Assembly (NCBI GenBank): GCA_963693315.1
Contig: OY856187.1
Coordinates: forward strand, 77,135,394-77,199,393
Origin: Diogma glabrata
Taxonomy: Eukaryota; Arthropoda; Insecta; Diptera; Cylindrotomidae
Direction of reading: 5' to 3'
DNA length: 64,000 nucleotides
Part shown: positions 48,931 to 60,335 of the stretch, piece after piece
Layout of the letters: the number at the start of each line of letters is the position of its first letter
Numbering within the stretch: the stretch's first letter is position 1
Notes under the pieces: generated by a model
Seen by the model: only the letters and a program-made list of their open reading frames with translations
Databases searched by the model: none
What the model was told of the DNA's origin: nothing
Program-made: the position numbers and the translations under genes

Positions 48931-50559
48931 ACCGGATGGAACTTGAAATGAAATTTATGAATGAATTTGTTCTACGAAATTTTTTAATGAATTTGTAAAG
49001 GACTAATTTACAGAGCACTTAGTTGTCTTAGTTTCTAAGCAAACTTTTTAATACCAATTCTCAAAATAAAAACCTATCAAATTGTGGTCACAAAAACATT
49101 ACCATTGCAAATTTTTAATCATGATTTCCAACCTAAAATGCATGAAAAAGTAGATTCTAAACCATTAATATTAAATAAGTTTTATAAAGTCACCATCATA
49201 TAAAAAAAGTCCAATTTTACCAACATTTTCCCAACTGTTCCAACTATTTATGCATTTGTTATTACTGACATAACTCTACTCCCATACTTTTGAAATTTAG
49301 ACAAAAGCTAAGTATATATGGTCTTAAGGTTTATCAACTGTCAATTTAAAAAAAGATTAATTCAAATTTGTGGCTAAAGAATTTATTTTAAATTGTAAAT
49401 TTTAGAAAATTGTGGTAAAAATTAACTTTAACAATTAACTCTATAGGAAAAGAAGTACTTTTCAGAACAATTTTCTGGATAAGATAGATAAAAAAGACAA
49501 CTATTTCTTGCAACTTTTTTTAATAACCAGCTTTTATTGATTAAAATTGAAGCATAAAATATAACTTTGCATAAATTGTCCAAAAAAATTTATTATTTGT
49601 GCTTTTGTGGAAAATTTAAAATATATATGACAATCAATGTAGTCTTTAATTTCGAACTTATTTACTAGTTTGATTCAAGTTTTCACAAAACTATGACCTT
49701 TGATTTCATATTAAAACGAAACAACAGCAACAAATATATCAAATTGTTATATTCAAATCCAAACTGAGTTATTCAATTGAACTCCGTTTAAAAATCAGTT
49801 AAAATTGAAATTTCAACTTTGTCTTACACCTATCACAATAATTTTTCTTTTACGATTTTATTTTCATTTTTTCTCGTATATTGTGCTTTTTTCATAACTG
49901 ATTCAAGCTTTTACCCTGCTGTATTTTGTATGTAAAAAACAAACAAAAAACACAATAAAAATTATGACTTTTCAAGTATGATTGCTATTTTCTGAGTGAA
50001 TTAGTTATATGTTTAGTTCCTGTGTGTTATTTTTATGTACGATCGTTCCTCATTGTTGGATATGAATGATAAGAGCAATACAAAAATATAACCAAAAAAA
50101 TCCAAATTATACAGAAGAAGCAGAAAGACACGCGAAAAAATGATTTATTTTTTATTTACATTTTTTGTTTTCAAATTTGTTATATTGTTACGAGTTGGAT
50201 GGTTTGTTGGATTTATATGTTAGATTGGGTTGAGTTAAACTTTAATACCAAAGTAGGATGAATATCAAATATGCAAGGATAATAAAATAAGGTACGAAAT
50301 ATGGAAATTAATTAATATATGTAAATTAAATGACGAATTAATTCCATTTTTGCCAAGGTGCTGATAAAGCCAATAATAGTGCTATGTAACATGTTTAGTG
50401 GGTACAAAAAAGCGATAATCTTTTATGTTTTAAGCAAATATCTATATCCAAAAACATTTTTGAACTGCGGTTGTTTCTATATACCCGATATAAACACTGC
50501 ATTTCTGCTTCTTCCCTTTTTTGACATTCAGTTGACGTGTTGTACAAATGTACAAAAGT
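48931..50559. other. Unassigned AT-rich intergenic sequence
   Basis: No gene, RNA or repeat was recognised. Confidence 0.45.
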
Positions 50560-51200
50560 ACTGTTTTATTTATTGAATAAACAAATAAGTTCAAAACGTT
50601 CTTTTCGTCAAAATTAAAGTAATTGTTTATGTAGGCAACAAAACTTTATTTAATCAAATTAATTTCTATATGAATCTACAATCTCTTGCCATCTTTCGGG
50701 TAGTAAACGAATTCATGTGGAAGAATACTGGTTGCTCTTAGGGATTCAGTCGTTGACCTGAGTCTTACTATCTTAAAAAGAGCGGAAGTGATGGTCAGTT
50801 AGGACTAACTGTATAGACCGAAACAAATGATAATCGAACGGAACAATGGAACGGATGGAACTTCCCACCGCTGCCTTGCCATGTAGTTTTTGACAACAAC
50901 AGCCATCATTTGGCCTAGGGTTGTCATATTACAAAATCAACTTATCGTGGCGATTATACCATTCAGGCCGTTTTTCGGCCACAGCTTGCTTTAAACGCTT
51001 CAGTTTACGTCGATAAGTTCCTCCGTGATTTTTTCGCAAGTTTTTAACAAATCATACTATATTACACCTCGCTGGTTTCACTAAATGGGACCATTACCTT
51101 TGACCCATGAATATCCGGTTTTACCGTCGACGGTTCTGGCTCGTCTGGCTTGTCCTTGCCGGTGCATATTGTACTTGTGCTGCAATTTTGTTTGTCAAAA
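50560..51200 (-). pseudogene. mariner transposase relic
   Basis: Minus-strand frames, with shifts, read PSTVKPDIHGSKVMV, YRRKLKRLKQAVAEKRPEW, NRHDKLIL, YDNPRPN, KNYMARQRWEV, DYHLFRSIQ and LLPERWQEIVDSY. These follow in order the mariner landmarks ...STAKPNIHGKKVML, EKRPEW..RH.KVILQHDNARPH, WEVLPHP..., SDYHLFRSM and LPERWEKVV. The Asp of YDN and of DYHLF are kept. The N-terminal DNA-binding part and the first catalytic Asp are not visible. Several frameshifts and stops make it dead. It lies just outside the TIR element at 51402. Confidence 0.8.
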
Positions 51201-51401
51201 AATAAAAAAGTATAACCTCCCGTAAATGCCAAATTATTTACATAAATTGACATTTTGAATGCGACAAAATCAAAATTTCTTTACACTTAAATCAATTGCT
51301 TGTTGCTGCATTTTACAATTGATATTTCAAACTAAAGTATTGCCACAGTATGAAAAAAACATTATTGCCGTCTGCTCCATCTAGTTCAAAACTGATTACC
51401 A

Positions 51402-52884
51402 CCCAAGTAGCAAAATTGGTATTGCTTTGGGATGTCATTTCTTAATTCCAACTTAATCCATTCGTTTTTTGGTATTTCTAAATTTTTATTTCTTTAATGC
51501 TTCTTAAATCGTTCTTAAAATGGTACTCTCATCTTGGTTTTAAATCGGTATGTAAGATCTCACTTAAAGTATTCTTAAAGACTTCTTAATTTGGTATGCA
51601 TATCAACATCTTAAATCGGAATGTATGAGCACGCATAAAGAATTCTTAAAGGCTTCTTAATTTGGTATGTTTATTAGAAGTATTAAATCAGTATGATGTG
51701 CCTTCTTTAATACGTCGAATATTGGTATGTCACATACCATAAGTTTGTAGTGATGTACACTGAAAAAATATGTTGGTAAATTCTACAATATTAGTTAAAC
51801 CAAATCAATTTTGTAGCATCATATACAATTTAGTACGATTGACAAAACGTTTTACCGTTAGACAAATGCTTTGTATGTTGTTCTTAATTTTAGATCATGC
51901 TACAAAATTAATTTGATTGAACTAACTTATTGTAGATTACACCAGCTTTTTTCCAGTGTACATGTCCAAACTAATCATACCCAAAATAGTATATATTCGT
52001 TCTTGGTTTTTCTCCCGAATTAAGAAGGAATATCAACTTTTTTGGTATTGTGTCATACTAAATTAAGAAGATATTTGAACTTAAATTGAGAATTTTCCTT
52101 CTACTTGAGCATGAACAAAATTCCGCCATATTTTCACACAGCAATTTTTAAGAATTAATTTGATGAAATTTCCGTTAAAATATAAACATTAAATATTGCA
52201 TGAATTTTTTATTTTTACTTATATTTAGATAGTTAACAACGATGTGAGCATGAATATGTCGGGGTTTGATCTACAAATAATTTAAAATATAATTTAGGGC
52301 GCATTGAATTTTGGCATATTTTCAACAATTGTAATAAATTAGAGAAATCATGGAGGCGCTTGAGTTTTAATGGAGCTATAAGTTCCAATTTCACCATAAA
52401 ACTCGTTTTGTTTACAAATATCGGTTTAATATTTTCTTAAAACTGATTTTAAACCTTGCATATATTTTTTCTTTATTTATCAATTCTTTCATTAAATTTT
52501 AAAACAGCATAACATGAAGTATTAATATTTTTTTGTTTCATTTCAACATTGACTATTACTTTAATTTAAATAAATTTAATATAGATAAAGAGAGAAAGAA
52601 AATTCTGCGTCACTCTTTGACTTTGATAGTATATAACAAAAAAATGACATACCGATTTAAGAAAGAGTTAAGCTGGAGTTAAGAAGGAGTTGAAAAATAA
52701 CATACCTATTTAAGAAGCAAATAAGATAAAAATACGCTTCTTAATTCGTTCTATCGGACCGCCCACATGGGCCTTTTTGTACTTAATTCAAACTTAAATC
52801 CTTCTTTAAGAAGGCGCGTTGCTTTGTTTAAGTCTTCTTAAATCTTTCTTTAAGTACTGACAATCACTATATTTGCTACTTGGG
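51402..52884. mobile_element. 1.48-kb TIR element with repetitive interior
   Basis: Ends are CCCAAGTAGCAAA (51402-51414) and its exact inverse TTTGCTACTTGGG (52872-52884), a 13-bp perfect terminal inverted repeat. The interior is made of recurring words such as CTTCTTAAATCGT, CTTCTTAATTTGGTATG and CTTAAATCGGTATGTA near the left end, and inverted counterparts near the right end. No transposase is encoded. A clear target-site duplication is not seen. The TIR resembles that of the element at 15511 (CCAGCTAGCACA), hinting at one superfamily. A 201-bp MITE is nested inside. Confidence 0.8.
51758..51958. mobile_element. 201-bp MITE nested in the 1.48-kb element
   Basis: It starts CACTGAAAAAATATG and ends CTTTTTTCCAGTG, flanked by TA on both sides (51756-51757, 51959-51960). 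The arms pair further through CTACAATATTAGTTAAACCA and GAACTAACTTATTGTAG, and through ATTTTGTAGCAT/ATGCTACAAAAT. TA duplication suggests Tc1/mariner mobilisation. It inserted after the host element. Confidence 0.75.
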
Positions 52885-52889
52885 CAAAA

Positions 52890-53735
52890 CCTACGCTAGC
52901 CGATTGTCGAGTGGAACAGGGGTAAGAATAAATTTGAGGCTAGATGCTGTTGATTTCATCTGAACACTGTTGATGATGATATTTGTAAAAAACAACGAGG
53001 TCAGCAACAGTGCGACGATGTTGTAGAGAATTAAGTTTTGATGTCAAATCTCAAATCTTAGCTCTCTTGGACTCTGTTCAAAGCTTTTGAATAGAGTCCA
53101 AGAGCGCTAAGATGGAAACAGAGGCAGCAGCCCAAACTTGCAACAGTGCTCCTTACACGGACGAATATAGGACTTATAAACATGGAGCAATTGCTAGGGA
53201 GTGAAAATTTTTTGCATCTATTTAAGAGGCCGAGTTTTCTAGACGCGCTTTTTGCCATCGCCATTACATGATCATTCCAGAGTAGGTCATTTGAAACTGT
53301 GACACCCAATAAACGAATGTTTTCACATTCGCCTATTGGTATCATCTGCAAAACTATTTATTGGGTTGCTGGTGATTTTCAACAATTCGTTGATATATAT
53401 CAAAAATAGGGTTGGGGACAACGCTGAGCCTTGAGCTACATCAGCGTATATTAGTTTAGACTCAGACGAAATTCCATATAAAGGGACCGAAATGTATCTG
53501 TTGGATAGAAAATTTTGAATCAGCTTCACAACATTGGGATGAAAACCATACGCAACGAGCTTGTGGACCAAGTTGGTATGCCAGATTTGATCTAAAGCGA
53601 AAACGTCTGATTCACCACCTTAATGAAGTATGCTCTTCAAACAATGCGCTACATAGTTTAATAGATCGGTAGTTGATCTTTCGTTTCGGAAACCGTATTG
53701 GCTGTCGGCTATTGATAGTCCTTGGACTGTCGCGG
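52890..53735 (-). pseudogene. Second degenerate LINE reverse transcriptase
   Basis: On the minus strand, from 53735 downward, frames read LSIADSQYGFRNERSTTDLL, IWHTNLVHKL, VAQGSALSPTLFLIYINELL, NPINSFADDTN (FADD kept at 53341-53352), IGECENIRLLGV, AKSASRKLGLLNRCKKF, IYKSYIRPC and LNSLQHRRTVADLVVFYKYH. These follow the RT landmarks in order, as in the LINE at 26600, but with a deletion inside the AFD block, one between FADD and RLLGV, and several frameshifts. The homology stops at about 52890, next to the 1.48-kb TIR element. No downstream LINE part was found beyond that element. Confidence 0.82.
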
Positions 53736-54506
53736 TTTCATTTTATGGTGACAACATATTTTATACTAGGATCGGCGCTTGTCCTTGACGAGTCCTACAA
53801 CTTTTTTATCTGCCATTTTCCTTGATTCGGCATCTTTTTCGCTTGGAAAACTCCGAAATATGGTGATTTCCCGGGGTCTTGTATACTTATTGCCACAATA
53901 TTGTTATTTATTAAAGGGGGTGAAAATTGGTTTTAGAAACGAGGGTAACTTTGTCCGACAAAAAGTTGTCTGCTTTTGTCGAGTCCGACACTCAAACACA
54001 CCAAAATACAGGGGTAATGAAAATCAATTACCACAAAGCTAGTTTTCACAGGATTGTTAAACAAAAATTAGTCAAATTGAAGGGTCATATTGTCTGACAA
54101 ATTTTCGGCCGCGTTTTTCCAGTCCAACGACTGAAAGTCGGAACCCTGGTGGGATATTGTTTATTGATTACCACGTCTAATTTTTTTTATTTACAGGTTT
54201 AATTTATTGTTTAATACTCTGATACAGTTGTCCGACAAATTAGTATCCGCCAACTAGCGAAAATCGCAAAAAGGGCAGAATGTCAAAGACCATAGCCGAT
54301 AGCGTACGCTCATCTCACAATCCACGATATATCAACGTAAGTTATTAATTTTAATTTGTTATTAAATATTATAAATTGAAAAAAATTTTAAATAAATAAT
54401 GTAAAATTATTAAATAAGTTCGTAATAATTTAATGAAATCATAATAATAATCAAACTATACTCTTTATACTACGTAGATTTGTTTACGTAACTCAGTATA
54501 ACCCAT

Positions 54507-54511
<5 letters not shown>
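53736..54511. other. Intergenic sequence with repeated TTGTCYGACAAA words
   Basis: TTGTCCGACAAA occurs at 53951 and 54228, and TTGTCTGACAAA at 54090; a GAGTCCGACA word also lies at 53980. The region is less AT-rich than average. It may be a relic of a non-autonomous element, but no ends were found. The open frame 53779-54042 has no recognised motif. Confidence 0.4.

Positions 54512-54599
<88 letters not shown>
54512..54599. repeat. (TA)n microsatellite, ~88 bp
   Basis: An uninterrupted run of TA dinucleotides. It generates a chance tyrosine/isoleucine frame on the minus strand. Confidence 0.97.
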
Positions 54600-54603
<4 letters not shown>

Positions 54604-55180
54604 TGTTTGCTTTATTTCTGACTTATTTGTATAATATCGATCTTTTCTGTGAAAATAACATACATACAAACATCCAATTAAAATTTTTAAATTTATATTT
54701 ATATTTCTGCTAGTAAAATATAGATGACTCAATATGAATAAATTATTCAATTTCTATATTATAAAAAACCCGTCTTTAGTTTTAGCCTGTTTGTCTTTTC
54801 GGACAAAAAAAAGTCAACTTTATACATATACATATTTTTATTCTAGTTACACTACAAAATTCTACATTTTTATTCTATTTCATTTATTCTAAATCATTGA
54901 ATAACACATCTTTAAAGGTTTATTGTTTTTTGCATTTCGCATCTAGTAGGCTTATAACTAAAGACGGTTTTGTAATAAACAAAATCAAATTTAAGCATTT
55001 ATTTATTATTTCTAAAATAAAAACAACAGTTTTGATTTAGTTTTTGTATGGGGATGACGTTACGTAAATTCGTGATATATTTTAAAACAACGTAAACATT
55101 TTCTTGCACGATCAGGCGATTTTGCATGTTTACTGATTCATAAATAAACATACAGTAAGTTTCGTTTACAAATCACAGGT
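54600..55180. other. Unassigned AT-rich intergenic sequence
   Basis: No gene or repeat was recognised. Confidence 0.45.
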
Positions 55181-55229
55181 CGGTTAGTAATTACTAACCG
55201 ATCGTGGAAGTGGTAAGTAATTACTTACC
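55181..55229. repeat. Twin perfect palindromes centred on TAATTA
   Basis: CGGTTAGTAATTACTAACCG (55181-55200) is a perfect 20-bp palindrome. GGTAAGTAATTACTTACC (55212-55229) is a perfect 18-bp palindrome of almost the same sequence, 11 bp further on. Both have TAATTA at the centre, the core recognised by many homeodomain proteins. They could equally be tips of a small inverted-repeat element. Confidence 0.85.
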
Positions 55230-55339
55230 GGTAAGAGAGACCTCTGGGTGTGAATAAAAACAATTTTTATTTAAATAATTGTGTACGTCTATTTACTAGC
55301 TTCAAATTTAAATAATATTCTTTTAAAAATATTGCAATT

Positions 55340-55908
55340 AATAGTAGTTTAATCAATGAGTGAATAATGAAGTAGTTTATTCTCAAGCAAAAGTTTAAAA
55401 TTTGAGCGAGGCACGAGCGAGAATTTTAATTTGCGAGAGAATAAAATTCATTATTCACGAATCGATTACAATACTTTATTCTCTGACAAAGATTTTATTA
55501 TAAAAAAGAATTGTGTATTATAAAAAATAAAAACATTTTCTTCAATTAAAACAATAAATCTTTATTGTTTTAATTGATAAATCAAATTTCTTAATAAAAA
55601 AACCCTGATGATAAAAAACGCCCTTCTCATACAATCAACCAAGTTCAACTAAACGAAATAAGAGAATTACTCAAAATTTGATTTTTGAACAAAACTTATC
55701 AAAGCAATTGTGATTATAATTTGAAAATAATTTTAATGAAATCAAAACAATTTGACCAATTGGAATCATACCAATTGAATAAAATGTTCATTAGGCAATA
55801 GGTTAAGTTCATTAGGCTATAGGTTAGAAAACAATACAATAATACATACTATTATTATCGAAAAAACATACAAATAAAGCTGATATAATTAAATGGAAGA
55901 GAATAAAA
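55340..55908 (+). repeat. 569-bp direct repeat, copy 1
   Basis: By line-by-line reading this is identical to 59042-59610 (constant offset 3702). It starts AATAGTAGTTTAATCAATGA and ends GGAAGAGAATAAAA. Near its 5' end it holds an imperfect hairpin (GTGAATAATGAA...TTTATTCTC with GAGAATAAA...TTCATTATTCAC) around a GAGCGAGGCACGAGCGAG core. No coding capacity, no TG...CA ends, so not a normal LTR. Confidence 0.93.
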
Positions 55909-55995
55909 GCAATTTATTTTGAAAAAAAATTCGATAAAATTAAGTTTTGGAACAAAAAAATCTATAGAATTATGATGAAACGCCCAGCTTACTAT

Positions 55996-57652
55996 AGCTG
56001 CGTTTTTTTCATTTGGGTCAGGGTCAAGGTCTAGATCAAGTCTATTTTTTACATGTAAAAACAACAACAACATAACTCAGATATTTATCTGGGTCTAGAT
56101 CAATGATCTAAAATATTTTGGTTACATAAAATTGCAAACGTAGGCTTTGATTTTATAAGGTTGGTATGGATGGTCATTTTAAAACTTATAAATGTCAAAG
56201 AAAATTTATTTAAAATAAACAAACGGTCAAAGACACTTTATTAAATTTGTTTTAAAAATAAATTTTATTATGATTTGTTTTCAACATGATTTCAATAAAT
56301 TTGCTTAAAATTAATTTTAAAGCAATACCTACGATATAAAATCAATATATTTTAAAGATTAGATGTTTACTATTTTTTATTATCTATCAATTATTTTATT
56401 TCACGCCATTTTCAATAATCAATGAACATTGCCATATGTAAAAAAATGGATTAGGGCGATGATACATGTAAAAGAAATATCTTTCAGACATAAAAAATTT
56501 CGCATTAATTGGTTGAGGGGCGGAAACATTTTTTAAATTTCAAAAAAATATTTTTGACTGAAAGACAGAAAAAATATCTCTAAGAGAACAGAATAAAAAC
56601 ATAACCTAAAAAGATATTTTTTGCTTGACAGTTAAAACTGATTAACTGAACAATTGATTTTAAAAGTAAGTTTTACCAATAATCAATTACAATTAACTTA
56701 CTTTGACAATTCAACTCAATAAACAAAGTTTCAATAAGGTCCAATCAAAACGCTTCATTTACTATTTTTTAGCAAATCAAAACGATTTGTTTCGATTATT
56801 TTTTTCTGGTAGGAAGGAACAGCGAATATTTTCGAATATTTTCCACCTACTTAATATATTAATTTAAAACAAAAATGCACATACAAAATTATGTGAAAAT
56901 GCAATTTGCAAATAGTAAAAATGTCCGTTTTCATTCATAAATGATTGCATGTTTATGTTTATTTGTCAAAAATAAATTACAAATTTATAACATTTATGCG
57001 CCTACTAAGATGAAATAATATTTAAATTTAACCTCAAATGACATTCGTAATAATGATTATGAAAAATAATCGACTATTATTTGACGACTCGTGATATTAT
57101 ATATGATTATTTAATTACAATTAAAATAATTTGTTTACTTATTCATATAGATTTAGGCATTTTCACATTGGACCAAATTTTTATTTTTTTGCTGCGATTA
57201 TCGCCTAATCTATCTATATGAATGAAACAAATTATTTTAATTGTAGCTAAATCATCAAATTAAGTTAATTGTAATTGATTATTAGTAAAACTTACTTTTA
57301 AAATCAGTTTTAACTGTCAAGCAAAAAATATCTTTTAAGGTTATGTTTTTATATCTTACAGATAGTTTTTCTGTATTTCAGTCAAAAATATTTTTTTGAA
57401 ATTTAAAAAATGTTACCGCCCCTCAACCAATTAAATGCGAAATTTTTTATGTCTGAAAGATATTTCTTTTACATGTATCATCGCCCTTAGTGTTTCTGAT
57501 TAAATTTTTTTTAAATTTTTTTATACGAAGTTTTATTTTTCAAGAGACCTTATGTTTTTTGAATTTTTTTTATATTGAGTTTTAAGTCTCTGCGTGACTC
57601 ACATCGTTTTTTTTCAAACCTTGACCCTGACCCAAATGAAAAAAACGCAGCT
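55996..57652. mobile_element. Triple-nested fold-back structure
   Basis: There are three concentric inverted repeats. The outer arms 55996-56030 and 57618-57652 match 35/35. The middle arms, about 56453-56701 and 57261-57488, run from GGGCGATGATACATG and its inverse CATGTATCATCGCCC inwards to CAATTACAATTAACTTA, with minor differences and a 16-bp extra piece on the left. The inner arms, about 57100-57150 and 57195-57249, share ACAATTAAAATAATTTGTTT. No coding capacity and no obvious target duplication. It begins 88 bp after the first 569-bp direct repeat. Confidence 0.85.
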
Positions 57653-58285
57653 TATTTTGTCCATTTATAATTTTAAGAAATTCTCTGTAAAACTTTAGAA
57701 CTTGAATTTTGTGAATGAACTTTATTATTTAAATAATTTTAATTGAATGTTTATTGATCGTGCAAAAAATGTAATAAGCATTTTTGGCATTAAAAGTATT
57801 GCCGATTTCGGATATATTAGAGCGATTTCTTCAATCGGTAAAATACTCTTACTACCCTTGACACTTTAATAACTATTATGTAAATAAATATTTTTTTCGT
57901 TTTTCTTAAATAAATAGGTGAAATATTTTTTTAAAAATATTTTAACACCAACTAATTTGGTGGTTACCATACTAATGGTAACCATTTGGTTACCATACTA
58001 ATTAAAAAGAATACATGAATATTATTTAGTTAACTATTATTATTTTTACATTTTTAATTTAAATTCACCGTAAATAATTCACAAATAAATTAACGTCATC
58101 TTCCCAAGAGAGATAAATTAACACTAACAAAATTATTTCATTCAATCCATTGACTCTCTTAACGGGTGTTCTGGGATGGTTTATTCTAGTTAGGAAATTA
58201 GAAAATAGAAAACTTTTAAAAAATTGCTTTCGTCACTAGGCACAAAAGTAATTTGTATAGGTTTTTTATCACTGGTGACGAAATA
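57653..58285. other. Unassigned AT-rich intergenic sequence
   Basis: A small palindromic cluster GGTTACCATACTAATGGTAA lies at 57962. A short stem CGTCACTAG...GGTGACG lies at about 58229-58280. Otherwise nothing was recognised. Confidence 0.4.
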
Positions 58286-58425
58286 GTACATTATATACCG
58301 AGGTGATAAAGTAAATTTTCTACATTGAGGTGGATATTAATTCGCGAGAAACGTAGTTTCGAGCGAATTAAGCACCGAAATGGAGAAAATTTTCTTCACC
58401 GAGGTTTATATACTATTTTTTTTAC
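58286..58425. repeat. Compact nested imperfect palindrome
   Basis: The arms 58292-58321 and 58384-58412 carry AAATTTTCT/AGAAAATTT with TATATA outer ends. The centre (58340-58369) is AATTCGCGAG...CGAGCGAATT. The GAGCGA-type core recalls the GAGCGAGGCACGAGCGAG core inside the 569-bp direct repeats, so they may be related small fold-back elements. Confidence 0.55.
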
Positions 58426-59041
58426 TACTTGATATAAAAAATGCACTAAAACTCTTTAATTATTCACAAAATAAAATGTCAATTAATAAGCAAATGGTGA
58501 ATAAATAAAAATTTTGATTTGGTGAAACATTGTGTATCATATCATTGGATTGTGTATTGGATATTTATTATTTAGGGCTGCTTAGTTAGAAATTTATTTT
58601 CAATGAATTTTCTTAAAACTATATAAAAATCACATATGCTTTGCATTAAAAAATATAGCTTTTATTTATTTTTGACATGAATTGAATTGAATTGAAAATC
58701 TGTTCAATATTGTTGAGTCAAATTTAGAATTTTTTTAGTCTACAACTCACAACTAAGCTAAATTTCTACAGAATTCTGTTTAACACGAATTAAAATTTCA
58801 AATAAACTAAACTATAGTTGCAAAGAAATTTTTGCATTCATTCATTATTTATTATTATTAAAATAAAATCAAAACGCTTATTATTTTTTAATATATTATT
58901 ATTATTTTAAGAAGAAACTAAATAAATTCAAAGATGAGCTCAGTTAACAAACGAACAAAAATTATATTTTCATTATTTACTAAGGTGCTAAAATACTTAT
59001 TATTAGGTGTGGGGAATAATTATTAGTAACCTTAGCTGAGA
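58426..59041. other. Unassigned AT-rich intergenic sequence
   Basis: No gene or repeat was recognised between the nested palindrome and the second direct repeat. Confidence 0.45.
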
Positions 59042-59610
59042 AATAGTAGTTTAATCAATGAGTGAATAATGAAGTAGTTTATTCTCAAGCAAAAGTTTAA
59101 AATTTGAGCGAGGCACGAGCGAGAATTTTAATTTGCGAGAGAATAAAATTCATTATTCACGAATCGATTACAATACTTTATTCTCTGACAAAGATTTTAT
59201 TATAAAAAAGAATTGTGTATTATAAAAAATAAAAACATTTTCTTCAATTAAAACAATAAATCTTTATTGTTTTAATTGATAAATCAAATTTCTTAATAAA
59301 AAAACCCTGATGATAAAAAACGCCCTTCTCATACAATCAACCAAGTTCAACTAAACGAAATAAGAGAATTACTCAAAATTTGATTTTTGAACAAAACTTA
59401 TCAAAGCAATTGTGATTATAATTTGAAAATAATTTTAATGAAATCAAAACAATTTGACCAATTGGAATCATACCAATTGAATAAAATGTTCATTAGGCAA
59501 TAGGTTAAGTTCATTAGGCTATAGGTTAGAAAACAATACAATAATACATACTATTATTATCGAAAAAACATACAAATAAAGCTGATATAATTAAATGGAA
59601 GAGAATAAAA
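59042..59610 (+). repeat. 569-bp direct repeat, copy 2
   Basis: Identical by reading to 55340-55908, in the same orientation. Flanks on both sides differ between the copies (GCTGAG before and TAACTTTTGTC after this copy), which sets sharp boundaries. Identity implies a very recent event, gene conversion, or an assembly artefact. Confidence 0.93.
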
Positions 59611-59775
59611 TAACTTTTGTCTTGGGTTTTTGAGTAAATAATTGAAATTTCTCATGCAAGTAGTAAAAAAAAGAAATTTTCGATGCAATGAACAAACATC
59701 GAAAGTAGTTTTTTAAGTTGGGTAGTAGAAAAAAGTATTTTTAAAGCGTAAAGTATTTAGTGGAAAAATCTTTGT

Positions 59776-59899
59776 TGCTCTCTCTCCTCCTCCTCTCTCT
59801 CTCTATCTCTCTCTATGTCTGCATCTCCCTCTCCTTCTCTGTCTTCGTCACCTTCTCCTTCTCTGTCTCCGTCTTCCTCTCCTTCTCTCTCTCCCTTCT
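59776..59899 (+). repeat. Polypyrimidine (CT-rich) tract
   Basis: About 124 bp is almost entirely C and T on the plus strand, built from CTCTCTC and CCTTCTCT words with a few interruptions. Such homopurine-homopyrimidine tracts can form triplex DNA. Confidence 0.9.
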
Positions 59900-60335
59900 A
59901 GCTTCCATTTATCTCGCTCCATGACTAGTTGATCCCAGTTCCAACATCCTATATATCACCTTCAGCTTCATTTCATCCTTCTCAATTAAAAGTGTGCAAA
60001 TAACCTTCAATATGCAGGTTCATGTTCCTCAATTTTTTTAAATCTTATATATTAATACGCTAACGAAAATTTTGTACAGCCTAAGGCTTTTTTATTCGCG
60101 GATGGATTTATTTCAAATTTTCACTGCTAACTGATTTTAGTGTAACTTAGAATTTAAAGAGTTTTCACACAAATTGGATCATAAATAAAAAAGTTATAGA
60201 TGAATTCAATTTACTTCTTTATATAGCGGACTCCCCTTACAAACTAAAATCGAGTCGTCGAAATAATAGAGATCGTGTTGCATATATTCGTAATGTTAAT
60301 GCTCTACACAATGACGCTAATGTTGATTTTTAGAA
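59900..60335. other. Unassigned sequence before the Helitron scrap
   Basis: The part from about 60250 is open in the frame SSRRNNRDRVAYIRNVNAL and may belong to the Helitron remnant that follows, but no motif supports this. Confidence 0.3.

Noticed and set aside
53779..54042. 87-codon frame as a possible gene
   Set aside because: No recognised motif; it overlaps the region with repeated TTGTCYGACAAA words and is not conserved with anything I know.
55340..59610. LTR retrotransposon with 569-bp LTRs
   Set aside because: The repeats do not begin TG or end CA, no primer-binding site or polypurine tract adjoins them, and no gag-pol trace lies between them.
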